A stretch of 16,655 nucleotides of DNA from JALYXS01 sp051003795 (GTDB taxonomy: Bacteria; Acidobacteriota; Terriglobia; Bryobacterales; Bryobacteraceae), in the NCBI GenBank assembly GCA_051003795.1, contig JBPCKZ010000166.1:1-16655 (forward strand), given 5' to 3'. A program made the translations under genes and the position numbers. Below, piece after piece: positions 1 to 8,023 of this stretch; the stretch's first letter is position 1, and every line of letters starts with the position of its first letter. Under the pieces are notes generated by a model. It saw only the letters and a program-made list of their open reading frames with translations. It made no database searches and was not told the origin of the DNA.

Positions 1-240
1 AAACAGGTTGGCGTGGACGACAACCTGTTCGAATTGGGAGCCGATTCAATCCATCTATTTCAGATCGCGGCGCGGGCCAATGCGGCAGGACTCGAACTCA
101 CGCCGAAACAGTTGCTGCAACATCGTACACTTGCCGCCGTTGCGCAAGCTCTCGAGATCGCCAGACAGGACGGTTCGGCGCCGCGCTCGAAGATCGCAGC
201 CGTTTCGAGAGCCGCGCATCGCCAGCGCGTGCCGGCTTGA
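1..240 (+). CDS. NRPS (or hybrid NRPS/PKS) C-terminal carrier domain, 5' truncated by window edge
   Basis: This is the last 79 residues of a larger protein read in frame from base 1 to a TGA at 238-240. The fragment shows a peptidyl-carrier core, DDNLFELGADSIHLFQIAAR. The serine in GADSI (fragment residue 16, bases 46-48) is the expected 4'-phosphopantetheine attachment site. The helix that follows (TPKQLLQHRTLAAVAQAL) matches the end of carrier domains. A basic tail of about 25 residues closes the protein and may be a docking or linker segment. The ADSI form of the motif, in place of GGHS, differs from the carrier in the next gene. The stop lies 10 bases before the next NRPS start, so the two are almost certainly in one operon and act in sequence on one peptide. 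Nothing can be said about the upstream domains. Confidence 0.85.
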   Translation, partial: KQVGVDDNLFELGADSIHLFQIAARANAAGLELTPKQLLQHRTLAAVAQALEIARQDGSAPRSKIAAVSRAAHRQRVPA

Positions 241-244
241 AGGA
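240..244 (+). promoter_or_regulatory. Ribosome binding site for the termination-module NRPS
   Basis: AAGGA lies six bases before the ATG at 251 and overlaps the stop codon of the preceding gene. It decides the start: the frame stays open upstream to base 8, but that extension covers the carrier-domain gene in another frame and does not resemble NRPS sequence. Confidence 0.7.
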
Positions 245-250
245 CCCCAC

Positions 251-3200
251 ATGACATCCGCTCCATGCGCCGATCAAGCGCTTGTGGACCCCCTCGCCGA
301 AGGCGAGGAGGTCTGCGCCTTTCCGGCATCGCTCGGCCAGGAGAGGTTTTGGTTTTTAGACCAGATCGAAAAGGGCAATCCCGCTTTCAACATTGCGGTG
401 CGGTTCGCGCTGAAAGGCGCGCTCGATGTCGCGATTCTCGAACGGGCCTTCAATGAACTCGTCAGCCGCCACGAGATCCTGCGCACCACTTTCGGGATGT
501 CGGACGGACACCTGACCCAGTGGATTCGACCGGCGCCGGCAATCGCAACGCCTGTCAACGACCTCCGATCGCTCGATCAGCCCGAACGAGATGAGGAGGC
601 GAACCGGCTCACCGTTGTGGAAGCGCGGAAGCGCTTTGACTTGACGTCGGGTCCTCTTTTGCGCGCCAGCTTGCTGCGCCTCGAAGACGAATGTTACGAG
701 TTGATGCTGACCGTGCATCACATCGTCGCGGATGGCTGGTCGATCGGCGTGATCGCGAATGAGCTGGGCGTCATTTACGAGGCGTTCGCGCGGCATCGCA
801 AGTCTCCACTTCCCGATTTGCCGATCCAGTATGCCGATTTCACCGTTTGGCGGAAGGAGCAGCTTCAAGACGGCTCGCTCGATCCGGATCGCGAGTACTG
901 GAAGAAGCAGCTCGAGAACGTCGCCCAATTCGAAGTGCTTCCCGACAAGCCTCGCCCTCCCGTCCAGACGTCGAACGGCACGATTTTGTCGTTGCTGCTG
1001 CCCAAATCCTTAACAAACGCGCTGAAAGAGTTAGGCGGCCGGCACGGCGCCACGCTGTTCATGACCGCGCTTGCGGTTTTCAAAATGCTCATGCACCGGT
1101 ATACCGGGCAGGACGACATCGTTATCGGCTCCCAGATCGCGGGACGCAATCGGGTGGAGCTGGAACCGCTGATTGGCCCATTCATCAACACTCTTGTCCT
1201 GCGCACCGATGTCTCGGGATACCCGGCATTCCCGGAGTTGCTCGGCCGCGTGCGAGACATGGCAGCCGATTCGGTGGCGCACCAGGAGATGCCATTCGAG
1301 CTGCTGGTCGAAGAACTCCGCCCGGAGCGCGATCCCAGCCGGAACGTCATTTTCCAGGTCAATTTCATTTATCAGCGCGATTTCATCAAGCCGCTGGAAT
1401 TCTCCGGCCTCTCCCTGACCGCGATCCCTTCTAAATCGCCGGGCGCCATTTACGACCTCAATTTTTTCATGGTGGAGCGCGCGGAGGGATGGCGGCTTTC
1501 CTGCGAGTACAACACGGACCTGTTCGAAGCGGATAGCATCACGCGCATGCTGAACCATTTCCGGACGCTGCTCGAAGGCGTCGCCGAAAATCCTCAACGG
1601 CGGGTATCCGAATTCCCGCTTTTGAGCGATGCCGAGCGCGCGTTAATCGTAACCGGCTGGAACGGCACCAGGGCCGAGTATCGCGCCCATCGCACGGTCG
1701 CGCAATTGTTCGAAGACCAAGCCGCCCGAACGCCCGGCGCAATCGCCGCTGTTTTCGAAAAAGAGAAGGCGACCTACGGGGAATTGAACGAGCGTGCCAA
1801 CCAGCTCGCGCATTACCTCCAAAAACGAGCCGCCGGCCCGGGTGTTCTGGTGGGCATCTGCGTCGAACGCTCACTCGACATGCTGGCGGGAATTCTCGCG
1901 ATTTTGAAGGCGGGGAGCGCTTACGTTCCGCTCGATCCCGGTTTCCCGCGCGAGCGGCTCGCTTACATGTTGGAAGATTCGGGACTGCCGCTGCTGCTTA
2001 CGAGCGAGCGGCTGGTTACGGAATTAAACCCCAAAACGGCCGCAACCGTTTGCCTGGATCGGGATCGGGCTGAAATTGCGCGCGAGAATACGGCGAATCC
2101 AACTGCCGCATCGAAACCCGACGATCTCGCTTATGTAATCTACACTTCGGGCTCGACGGGCAAACCCAAGGGCGTGGAGATCCAAAACCGCGCGTTGGTG
2201 AACCTGCTCGAGGCCATGCGGCGCGAACCGGGACTTACCGCTAGCGACGTCCTGGTCGCCGTCACGACGCTATCGTTCGACATCGCCGGTCTGGAATTGT
2301 TGCTGCCGCTTCTGGCGGGCGCGAGCGTGGCGATCGCGAGCCGCGAACAAGCCTCGCAAGGCGGGCCGCTTCTTCAATTGCTTGAGAGCTCCCGAGCCAC
2401 CGTGCTTCAGGCAACTCCCGCCACCTGGAGAATGCTGATCGAAGCCGGCTGGAAAAGAACCCCGGCGCTTAAGATGCTGTGCGGCGGCGAAGCTTTATCG
2501 CGATCGCTGGCGAACGAATTGATCGACCGCGGCGCGGAACTTTGGAACATGTACGGCCCGACCGAGACCACCATCTGGTCGTCCGCGTCGCGCGTCGAGC
2601 GGGGAAACGGCCCGGTGCTCCTGGGCGGCCCTATTGCCAACACGCAATTCTATATTCTCGACGGAGAAGGAGAACCGGCCCCCATTGGCGCGCCGGGCGA
2701 GTTGTGCATCGGAGGCGACGGCCTCGCGCGCGGCTACCTCAAGAAACCGGAGCTCACCGCCGAGCGGTTCGTACGCGATCCTTTCAGCCCAAAACCGGAA
2801 GCCCGGATCTACAGGACCGGCGACCGGGCGCGGTATTTGGCCAACGGTAAGATCGAGTTCCTGGGCCGCATGGATTTCCAGGTGAAGGTTCGCGGATTTC
2901 GCATCGAACTGGGAGAGATCGAGTCCGCGCTCTTGCGCCGCCCGGAGTTGAAAGAAGCGGTCGTGATCGTCCGCGAGGATGCCGGCGCCGAGCCTTATCT
3001 CGCGGCTTATATCGTGAGCGCCGGAGACGCGCCCACATCCGAAGCGTTGCGAGAGCATCTGCGTCAAGGACTGCCGGACTACATGATTCCGTCGGCCTTT
3101 GTCGTGCTGGACCGATTACCCTTGACGCCGAACGGCAAGGTGGATCGCCGCGCGCTTCCGGCGCCCGAGCGTTCAATGCCCCAACAGAACTCGTTTCGCG

Positions 3201-4282
3201 CGGCGCGTGACGTACTCGAGCGGAAACTCACCGGAATTTGGGAGAACGTCCTGAACATTCATCCGATCGCGGTGGACGATAATTTCTTCGATCTCGGCGG
3301 CCATTCGCTCTTGGCCGCGCGCCTGTTCGCGCAAATCCACAAGAAACTCGGCAAAACGCTTCCGCTCGCAACCCTTTTCCAAGCTCCGTCGATCGAGAAA
3401 CTAGCGGCGGCGATTCGCGACAGCGGCTGGACTCCGCCTTGGTCGCCGCTGGTTTCGATCCGGCCTAACGGCTCGAAACCCCCATTCTTCTTCGTCCATC
3501 CCATTGGCGGCAATGTCCTTAATTTCCGAGGGTTCGCCAGCCACTTGTCCGCCGATCAGCCTGTCTATGGCCTGCAAGCGCAAGGACTCGACGGGAAGCA
3601 GGCGCCGCACCTTCGCGTTGAAGACATGGCGGCGGATTATATCAAGGAAATTCGCACCGTCCAACCAAACGGACCCTATTACCTGGGCGGCTTTTCGGCC
3701 GGGGCGATCGTCGCTTTTGAAATGTCCCGGCAGCTTCACAAGGCCGGCGAGGAAGTCGCTCTGTTGGCTTTGCTCGACTCGTTCTTCACCGGCTCGATCA
3801 AATCGATGGACGCCGCCGGCGCGTATCGGGTGCGTTTGAACCGGTCCGTGCGAACGCTTCGTTTCAACCTGGGCTACATGGCGCGGATCGGTCTCAAGGA
3901 ATTCGCCGCCAAAAAAACTAAAAACTTGAAGCTGCGGACCGGCATCGGGATGTGGCGCGTCAGCCGCACCTTAAACGAGAACATTAGCGGCGCGATCCCG
4001 AAAATCAATTTGGGAGTCGAACAAGCGTTCCTTGTGGCGGTCGCGGATTACGTCCCGCGGCCCTATCCGGACAAAGCGGTTTTGTTCCGGGCCAAAGACC
4101 AGGCCGGATTCTATAGTGAAGATCCGCTGCTGGGCTGGGGGAAATGGATTGCGGGAGGTCTCGAAATCCGGGGTGTTTCAGGAGATCACGATACCATTCT
4201 CCATGAGCCGCACATCGGGGTCCTCGCCCGCGAATTGAACGCGTGTCTCGAGGAAATACAGGCGGCTATACCGGCACGGTGA
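251..4282 (+). CDS. NRPS termination module C-A-T-TE, predicted glycine-activating
   Basis: A 1343-residue protein that would condense one amino acid onto the chain from the upstream synthetase and release the product. Domain order: condensation (about 18-455) with HHIVADG at 156-162 (catalytic His157); adenylation (about 485-965) with YTSGSTGKPKG near 630, NMYGPTETT at 766-774 and the A10 Lys963 in NGKVDRRAL; carrier (about 989-1055) with LGGHSLL, phosphopantetheine site Ser1019; type I thioesterase (about 1077-1330) with GFSAGA (Ser1149), Asp1176 and His1313 as the likely triad. The 27-residue Ser-Asp spacing equals that of the surfactin TE. Aligned by eye to GrsA, the ten pocket residues are Asp677, Ile678, Leu681, Gln720, Leu743, Gly745, Met767, Ile775, Trp776 and Lys963, i.e. 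DILQLGMIWK. This is one residue from the glycine codes I recall (DILQLGLIWK/N). There is no epimerase or methyltransferase domain. The 3' end overlaps the convergent aminotransferase gene by 17 bases. The domain calls are secure; the substrate is inferred. Confidence 0.97.
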   Translation: MTSAPCADQALVDPLAEGEEVCAFPASLGQERFWFLDQIEKGNPAFNIAVRFALKGALDVAILERAFNELVSRHEILRTTFGMSDGHLTQWIRPAPAIATPVNDLRSLDQPERDEEANRLTVVEARKRFDLTSGPLLRASLLRLEDECYELMLTVHHIVADGWSIGVIANELGVIYEAFARHRKSPLPDLPIQYADFTVWRKEQLQDGSLDPDREYWKKQLENVAQFEVLPDKPRPPVQTSNGTILSLLLPKSLTNALKELGGRHGATLFMTALAVFKMLMHRYTGQDDIVIGSQIAGRNRVELEPLIGPFINTLVLRTDVSGYPAFPELLGRVRDMAADSVAHQEMPFELLVEELRPERDPSRNVIFQVNFIYQRDFIKPLEFSGLSLTAIPSKSPGAIYDLNFFMVERAEGWRLSCEYNTDLFEADSITRMLNHFRTLLEGVAENPQRRVSEFPLLSDAERALIVTGWNGTRAEYRAHRTVAQLFEDQAARTPGAIAAVFEKEKATYGELNERANQLAHYLQKRAAGPGVLVGICVERSLDMLAGILAILKAGSAYVPLDPGFPRERLAYMLEDSGLPLLLTSERLVTELNPKTAATVCLDRDRAEIARENTANPTAASKPDDLAYVIYTSGSTGKPKGVEIQNRALVNLLEAMRREPGLTASDVLVAVTTLSFDIAGLELLLPLLAGASVAIASREQASQGGPLLQLLESSRATVLQATPATWRMLIEAGWKRTPALKMLCGGEALSRSLANELIDRGAELWNMYGPTETTIWSSASRVERGNGPVLLGGPIANTQFYILDGEGEPAPIGAPGELCIGGDGLARGYLKKPELTAERFVRDPFSPKPEARIYRTGDRARYLANGKIEFLGRMDFQVKVRGFRIELGEIESALLRRPELKEAVVIVREDAGAEPYLAAYIVSAGDAPTSEALREHLRQGLPDYMIPSAFVVLDRLPLTPNGKVDRRALPAPERSMPQQNSFRAARDVLERKLTGIWENVLNIHPIAVDDNFFDLGGHSLLAARLFAQIHKKLGKTLPLATLFQAPSIEKLAAAIRDSGWTPPWSPLVSIRPNGSKPPFFFVHPIGGNVLNFRGFASHLSADQPVYGLQAQGLDGKQAPHLRVEDMAADYIKEIRTVQPNGPYYLGGFSAGAIVAFEMSRQLHKAGEEVALLALLDSFFTGSIKSMDAAGAYRVRLNRSVRTLRFNLGYMARIGLKEFAAKKTKNLKLRTGIGMWRVSRTLNENISGAIPKINLGVEQAFLVAVADYVPRPYPDKAVLFRAKDQAGFYSEDPLLGWGKWIAGGLEIRGVSGDHDTILHEPHIGVLARELNACLEEIQAAIPAR

Positions 4283-5141
4283 TCCGCCCGTGGGCGGCCA
4301 TATATTCGCGCAAATAGCGCAGGAACTCCGCCTGCAAAGCCGGACGCGCGCGCCTCGAATCCCGCATCGCCCGCCCATCCACGGAGAGTACAGGTAACAA
4401 ATCGCGGGTGGTCGAGGTAATGAACACTTCATCGGCCCGCTCCAAATCGTCCGGACGCAAAATCTTCTCCTCAACTTGAACGCCGGGCGCCCGCACTTCG
4501 GAAAGCAGCAGTTCGCGCGTAATTCCCGGAAGGCACCCCGCCATTAATGGAGGCGTGAACACGCGCGAGCCGTTCGCGGCAAAAATGTTCGCCGATGTGC
4601 ACTCCGTCACCTCCCCGCGCTCATTCAGCAGAATCGCTTCGTCAAAACCGCGGTTCTGTGCATTTTCGAGCCACGTCAAATTCATCCCCCAGGAAAGAAT
4701 CTTCGCGCCGGCGAACTCCGAAGTCGAATGGCGCGCCTCGGGCTGGATAGTCAGGCGCACGCCCGGCCCCCAATTTTTCGAATTCGCCGTCAGGGCAATC
4801 AGGTCGCTCGCGCGCCCGGTGGACGGGCCTTCCCACATCCCTCCCGCGTTTCGCACCACCACCACCCGCAGAGTACAATCGGGCGCATGATTCGCATCCA
4901 CTAGATCGTTGAGCCTCCGCCGGACCACGCCCGGATCGCCCGGCATCGGAATGTGCATCCGTTCCGCATCGCGCGCCATGCGATTCCAATGGCGTTCGAA
5001 GGCGAACAAGACACCGTCGGCCACGCGCAACGTGCTGAACACGCCCCATCCGGAGAGCAATCCGACCTGCCCGGCCGATAGAAACCCATCCGCGCCTTCG
5101 CGAATCCGATCATTATGCAAAACGAAACGATGGATCGACAT
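4266..5141 (-). CDS. PLP-dependent fold-type IV aminotransferase / aminodeoxychorismate lyase-like
   Basis: A 291-residue class IV aminotransferase homologue, the fold shared by branched-chain aminotransferase (IlvE), D-amino acid transaminase and 4-amino-4-deoxychorismate lyase (PabC). The N-terminal GWGVFSTLRV (31-40) matches the family's GxGxFxTxR segment. AGAKILSWGMN contains Lys147 as the likely Schiff-base lysine. DEAILLNERGEVTECTSANI (167-186) is the conserved PLP-binding stretch, and PGITRELLL follows the usual position. Length is normal. The residues that separate IlvE from PabC cannot be judged by eye, so substrate is open; the start region (GWGVFSTLRV) looks slightly more PabC/Dat-like. 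It is convergent with the NRPS gene and overlaps its end, so it need not be in the peptide pathway. The small gene at 5208-5507 lies 66 bases upstream on the same strand and may share its transcript. Confidence 0.85.
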   Translation of the reverse strand: MSIHRFVLHNDRIREGADGFLSAGQVGLLSGWGVFSTLRVADGVLFAFERHWNRMARDAERMHIPMPGDPGVVRRRLNDLVDANHAPDCTLRVVVVRNAGGMWEGPSTGRASDLIALTANSKNWGPGVRLTIQPEARHSTSEFAGAKILSWGMNLTWLENAQNRGFDEAILLNERGEVTECTSANIFAANGSRVFTPPLMAGCLPGITRELLLSEVRAPGVQVEEKILRPDDLERADEVFITSTTRDLLPVLSVDGRAMRDSRRARPALQAEFLRYLREYMAAHGRITVPV

Positions 5142-5207
5142 TGCTTTCCATTATCGCGAATGGGCGCGGAATCGAAATACCTGCATCGCTCGGATTTTTA
5201 ATGGCCA

Positions 5208-5507
5208 TCACTTCGGAAAGTTCTTCAGCGAAGCGCCGAATTGTTTCATGTTCTCTTCAAACCAGTGCCGCTCTTGCGCTGTCATGGCGGGGAGCAGGGC
5301 CGGCAACCGGGCCAGAATGACGTGGAAGGCGGATCCCGCTCCCGCAAGGGCGCGCTCCGCATGCGGCAAATCGCCTGAAGCGAGTTCAGTCCGCGCCACG
5401 TCCATGAAAGTGAACCCGGTTTGCACTTCGGTTTTCAAGAATTCAATATGCTGCCGCTCGGTCTCGGTTTGCAGTTCGAGGAATCTGCCAAATTGCGAAT
5501 CGGCCAT
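5208..5507 (-). CDS. Small protein of unknown function (99 aa), helical
   Basis: I do not recognise this family. The protein is 99 residues, without a signal peptide, membrane segment or cysteine. It looks almost wholly alpha-helical: a charged first helix (FLELQTETERQHIEFLKTEV), a second with small and acidic residues, and a third with LPALLPAMTAQERHWFEENM. The start is supported by AAGGA about eight bases upstream of the ATG on the minus strand. The gene is divergent from msrP, with 57 bases between the starts, and sits just upstream of the aminotransferase on the same strand. A real gene is likely because of the start signal and normal amino acid composition; function is unknown. Confidence 0.6.
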   Translation of the reverse strand: MADSQFGRFLELQTETERQHIEFLKTEVQTGFTFMDVARTELASGDLPHAERALAGAGSAFHVILARLPALLPAMTAQERHWFEENMKQFGASLKNFPK

Positions 5508-5564
5508 GCGGGGCTTCCTTGAAAATTTTCTGGGAACCTAGCATCCTAGTATAAGGGGAGACGA
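5508..5564. promoter_or_regulatory. Divergent intergenic region between the 99-aa gene and msrP
   Basis: These 57 bases must hold both start signals. On the plus strand AAGGGGAG (5553-5560) is a ribosome binding site four bases before the msrP ATG at 5565. TATAAG (5549-5554) could serve as a -10 element but overlaps that site, and no -35 is evident. On the minus strand AAGGAAG (about 5513-5519) precedes the 99-aa gene. No clear operator is seen. Confidence 0.35.
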
Positions 5565-6501
5565 ATGTTAATCAGGACACCCGCGGGAGTGGGAGATTCC
5601 CGAACGCGAGATTACGCCGCTGGATTTGTATTTCAACCGACGGCAATTCTTGGGCGCCGGAGGAGCCGTGCTCGCCGGGCTTACGAGGGCGAAGCCGATA
5701 AGGGCGGCCAAGCTCGACGCGGCATCCAAGAGTCCGTTCAGCACGGACGAGAAGCTCACGCCGCCGCGGGACATCACGCACTATAACAACTACTACGAGT
5801 TCGGCACGGGCAAGGAGCAGCCCGCCGAATACGCGAAAAATTTAAAAACCTTGCCCTGGAAGCTCACCGTCGAGGGTGCGGCGGCGAAAAAACAGACTTA
5901 CGACGGCGACTCGTTGATGAAGATAGCTCCCCTTGAAGAACGTATTTATCGCCACCGCTGCGTCGAGGCGTGGTAGATTGTCGTGCCTTGGCTTGGATTT
6001 CCGTTAAGCGCCCTGCTGAAACAAGCCGACCCCACCGCCAAGGCCAAGTTCGTCGCGTTCGAAACTTACTACAACCCCGCTCAAATGCCGCAAGCGCAAT
6101 ATGGCGGGATTCCATTTCCTTACGTCGAGGGATTGCGAATGGACGAGGCAATGCATCCGCTGACTCTGCTCGCCGTTGGGTTGTACGGCGAGACACTGCC
6201 GAACCAGAATGGCGCCCCCATCCGGCTGGTGGTTCCCTGGAAATACGGATTCAAGAGCATTAAATCCATCGTCAAGATCAAGTTCGTCGAAAAGCAGCCG
6301 CCCACTACTTGGAACCTTGCGGGCCCAAGCGAATACGGGTTTTATTCGAACGTGAATCCCGAGGTCGATCATCCGCGCTGGAGCCAGGCGAAGGAGCGGC
6401 GGCTCGGCGAGTTCTTCAAGCGCAACACGATCAAGTTCAACGGGTACGGAGAACAGGTAGCCGGCCTCTATACCGGCATGGATTTGCGAAAGAACTTCTA
6501 A
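5565..6501 (+). pseudogene. msrP: Broken msrP (YedY-type periplasmic methionine sulfoxide reductase, molybdopterin subunit)
   Basis: The gene family encodes the Tat-exported molybdenum enzyme that, with membrane partner MsrQ, repairs oxidised methionine in envelope proteins. Two lesions are visible. The ATG at 5565 opens MLIRTPAG, but the natural continuation WEIPEREITPLDLYFNRRQF is in the next frame from 5590, so one extra base lies near 5589. After RHRCVEAW, codon 5974-5976 is TAG, where E. coli MsrP has Ser (EAWSMVVPW). The same frame then resumes IVVPWLGFPLSALL to a TAA at 6499-6501. Tat-like RRQFLGAGGAVLAGL, the Mo-ligand Cys in RHRCVEAW (5959-5961) and PPTTWNLA and DHPRWSQA are all intact. 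The repaired protein would be about 311 residues, against about 334 in E. coli. The distal part could start at GTG 5983 but would lack the export signal and Mo ligand. Two independent lesions suggest decay; sequencing error is the main alternative. Confidence 0.88.
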
Positions 6502-6502
6502 A

Positions 6503-6534
6503 CGCCCGATCTCCTTTTCTAAGCGCCCGATCTC
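6503..6534 (+). repeat. Short direct repeat in the msrP-msrQ spacer
   Basis: CGCCCGATCTC occurs at 6503-6513 and again at 6524-6534, a 21-base period, filling most of the 35-base spacer between the msrP stop and the msrQ ATG. It looks like a local tandem duplication. No function is evident, and no good ribosome binding site for msrQ remains in the spacer. Confidence 0.6.
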
Positions 6535-6536
6535 TC

Positions 6537-7172
6537 ATGAACGCTTTTCTCGCGAGCCGCTGGGCCAAGGTGCTCCTGTTTTCGCTGTGCCTTGTCCCCC
6601 TGATCCTGCTCGCCGCGCGCGGATTGCGGCAGGATCTCGGCGCCAATCCCATCGAGTTCATCACGCATGCGACAGGCACCTGGACGCTGCGCTTTCTTCT
6701 GATCACGCTAGCCGTTACTCCCTTGCGAGTGCTCGCGGGGGTTCCACTGCTGATCCGGTTTCGGCGGATGCTGGGCCTGTTCGCGTTCTTCTACGCTGTC
6801 TTGCACTTTGTAACCTATATGTGGCTGGATAAATTTTTCGACCTGTCCGATATCCTCAAGGACATCGTAAAGCGCCCGTTCATTACGGTCGGGTTCGCCG
6901 CGTTTCTATGCCTGATCCCGCTCGCGATCACCTCGACCAAGGGAATTATCCGGCGGCTGGGTGGGAAGCGCTGGCAGCGTTTGCACCGGCTGATTTATGC
7001 GAGCGCGACCTTAGGCGTAGTGCATTACTACTGGCTGGTGAAATCGGACGTGCGCCTGCCGCTTCTTTATGGGGCGATCTTGGGAATGCTATTGGCGTAC
7101 CGGATTGTCGTTTGGGCGCTGAAGCCGAAGGCTCCGGCGCGGCGTCCGCAAGCGGTTGCACCCACGCTTTAG
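6537..7172 (+). CDS. msrQ: MsrQ (YedZ-type) haem-binding membrane subunit of the MsrPQ system
   Basis: A 211-residue integral membrane protein, the same length as E. coli MsrQ, that passes electrons from the quinone pool or a flavin reductase to MsrP. Six hydrophobic segments lie at about 11-29, 50-68, 79-96, 115-132, 153-168 and 174-195. His90 (YAVLHFVTYMW), His150 (KRWQRLHRLIY) and His163 (GVVHYYWL) match the positions of the E. coli haem ligands 91, 151 and 164. The ATG at 6537 is chosen because the frame runs open upstream into msrP sequence without similarity. The frame is intact although the catalytic subunit just upstream is disrupted, so the product may be an orphan. The stop codon overlaps that of the convergent creatininase gene. 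Confidence 0.93.
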   Translation: MNAFLASRWAKVLLFSLCLVPLILLAARGLRQDLGANPIEFITHATGTWTLRFLLITLAVTPLRVLAGVPLLIRFRRMLGLFAFFYAVLHFVTYMWLDKFFDLSDILKDIVKRPFITVGFAAFLCLIPLAITSTKGIIRRLGGKRWQRLHRLIYASATLGVVHYYWLVKSDVRLPLLYGAILGMLLAYRIVVWALKPKAPARRPQAVAPTL

Positions 7173-7963
7173 TGATGATCGACGCGCGGGTGAATCTCGC
7201 GCCGCCGGAATTCGCGCAGCAAATCCACCATCCTATCCACCACCGCGACCACGAACTTCTCGCCTTTCTCCTTCGTCGCTTTCGTCGGATCGCCGACCGT
7301 GCCGGTCTTCGAATACCGGCTGAACCATTCCTGGAAAAAGATGGGCGACGGACTTTGCAGATCCCAATAAAAATATTCGGTCGCGGCGAAATTGATATCG
7401 CGCTCGGCCTTTTCGAACTGCACCAGGTCGCCTCTCAAATAGAGAAGCACCGACGTTTCGAGTTCGCAGCCATGCGCCATTCCGCCGGGGAAATCGGACT
7501 CGCGCAGCTCTCGCAACAACTCGCGCGGGATCAAACTCCACCAGGAAGCCATTGCGCAGATCGCATCGCTTTGATTCGTGATATTGCGCGCGGCGATATC
7601 GAGAAACGGCACATTGCTGCCATGTCCGTTCACCAGCAGGATCTTGCGGAAGCCATGCCGCGCGAGGCTCTTCCCGATGTCGCTCACGTAACGGATGACG
7701 GTCTCGCCTTCAACCGCGATGGTGCCGGGAAAATCCATGTGATGCTCATTGAACGAATAGTAAACCGGCGGCAATAGAATCGCTTCTTCCGGGATTCGTT
7801 CGACGGCGCGGCGCGACATCTCGCTGGCGGTGAGGACATCGGTGACGAGCGGCAGATGCGGGCCGTGCTGCTCCACCGTGCCCACCGGCAGTACAGCCAC
7901 GCGATTTTGCGCGACCGCATCGCGAATCTCAGGCCAAGTGAATTCTTCGTAGCGGTATTTCAT
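7169..7963 (-). CDS. Creatininase-family amidohydrolase
   Basis: A 264-residue metal-dependent amidohydrolase of the creatininase family, which includes creatinine amidohydrolase, the FAPy deformylase of riboflavin synthesis and the mycofactocin peptidase MftE. The N-terminal PVGTVEQHGPHLPLVTD gives metal ligands Glu31, His33 and Asp42. VNGHGSN carries His114, and MAHGCELETS (162-171) supplies the conserved acidic residues near 167-169. The NGHGSN loop differs from NGHYEN of Pseudomonas creatininase, so activity on creatinine itself should not be assumed. The frame is open far upstream, but family similarity starts at MKYRYEEFTWPEI, so the ATG at 7963 is chosen. It is divergent from the sugar kinase, with 60 bases between starts, and its stop overlaps that of msrQ. 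Substrate unknown. Confidence 0.88.
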   Translation of the reverse strand: MKYRYEEFTWPEIRDAVAQNRVAVLPVGTVEQHGPHLPLVTDVLTASEMSRRAVERIPEEAILLPPVYYSFNEHHMDFPGTIAVEGETVIRYVSDIGKSLARHGFRKILLVNGHGSNVPFLDIAARNITNQSDAICAMASWWSLIPRELLRELRESDFPGGMAHGCELETSVLLYLRGDLVQFEKAERDINFAATEYFYWDLQSPSPIFFQEWFSRYSKTGTVGDPTKATKEKGEKFVVAVVDRMVDLLREFRRREIHPRVDHH

Positions 7964-7984
7964 GAGGTCTGGAGTACACTCGTT

Positions 7985-7998
7985 GAGGAGCAAGTATG
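7985..7998 (+). promoter_or_regulatory. Strong ribosome binding site and out-of-frame ATG ahead of the FGGY kinase
   Basis: GAGGAG (7985-7990) stands five bases before an ATG at 7996. This is the best start signal near the kinase, but that ATG is in another frame and gives about 126 codons without family similarity. The kinase ATG at 8024 has no comparable site. Either initiation at 7996 affects kinase translation, or an indel has separated the site from its gene. Confidence 0.4.
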
Positions 7999-8023
7999 CC
8001 ACAGTCGGCTTATTTGCCGCATC

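Noticed and set aside
8..250. Extension of the NRPS reading frame upstream to base 8
   Set aside because: It overlaps the carrier-domain end of the preceding gene in another frame, has no NRPS similarity, and a good ribosome site precedes the ATG at 251.
6309..6536. Upstream extension of the msrQ frame into msrP
   Set aside because: The extension is an out-of-frame shadow of the msrP 3' end; MsrQ homology and length fit the ATG at 6537.
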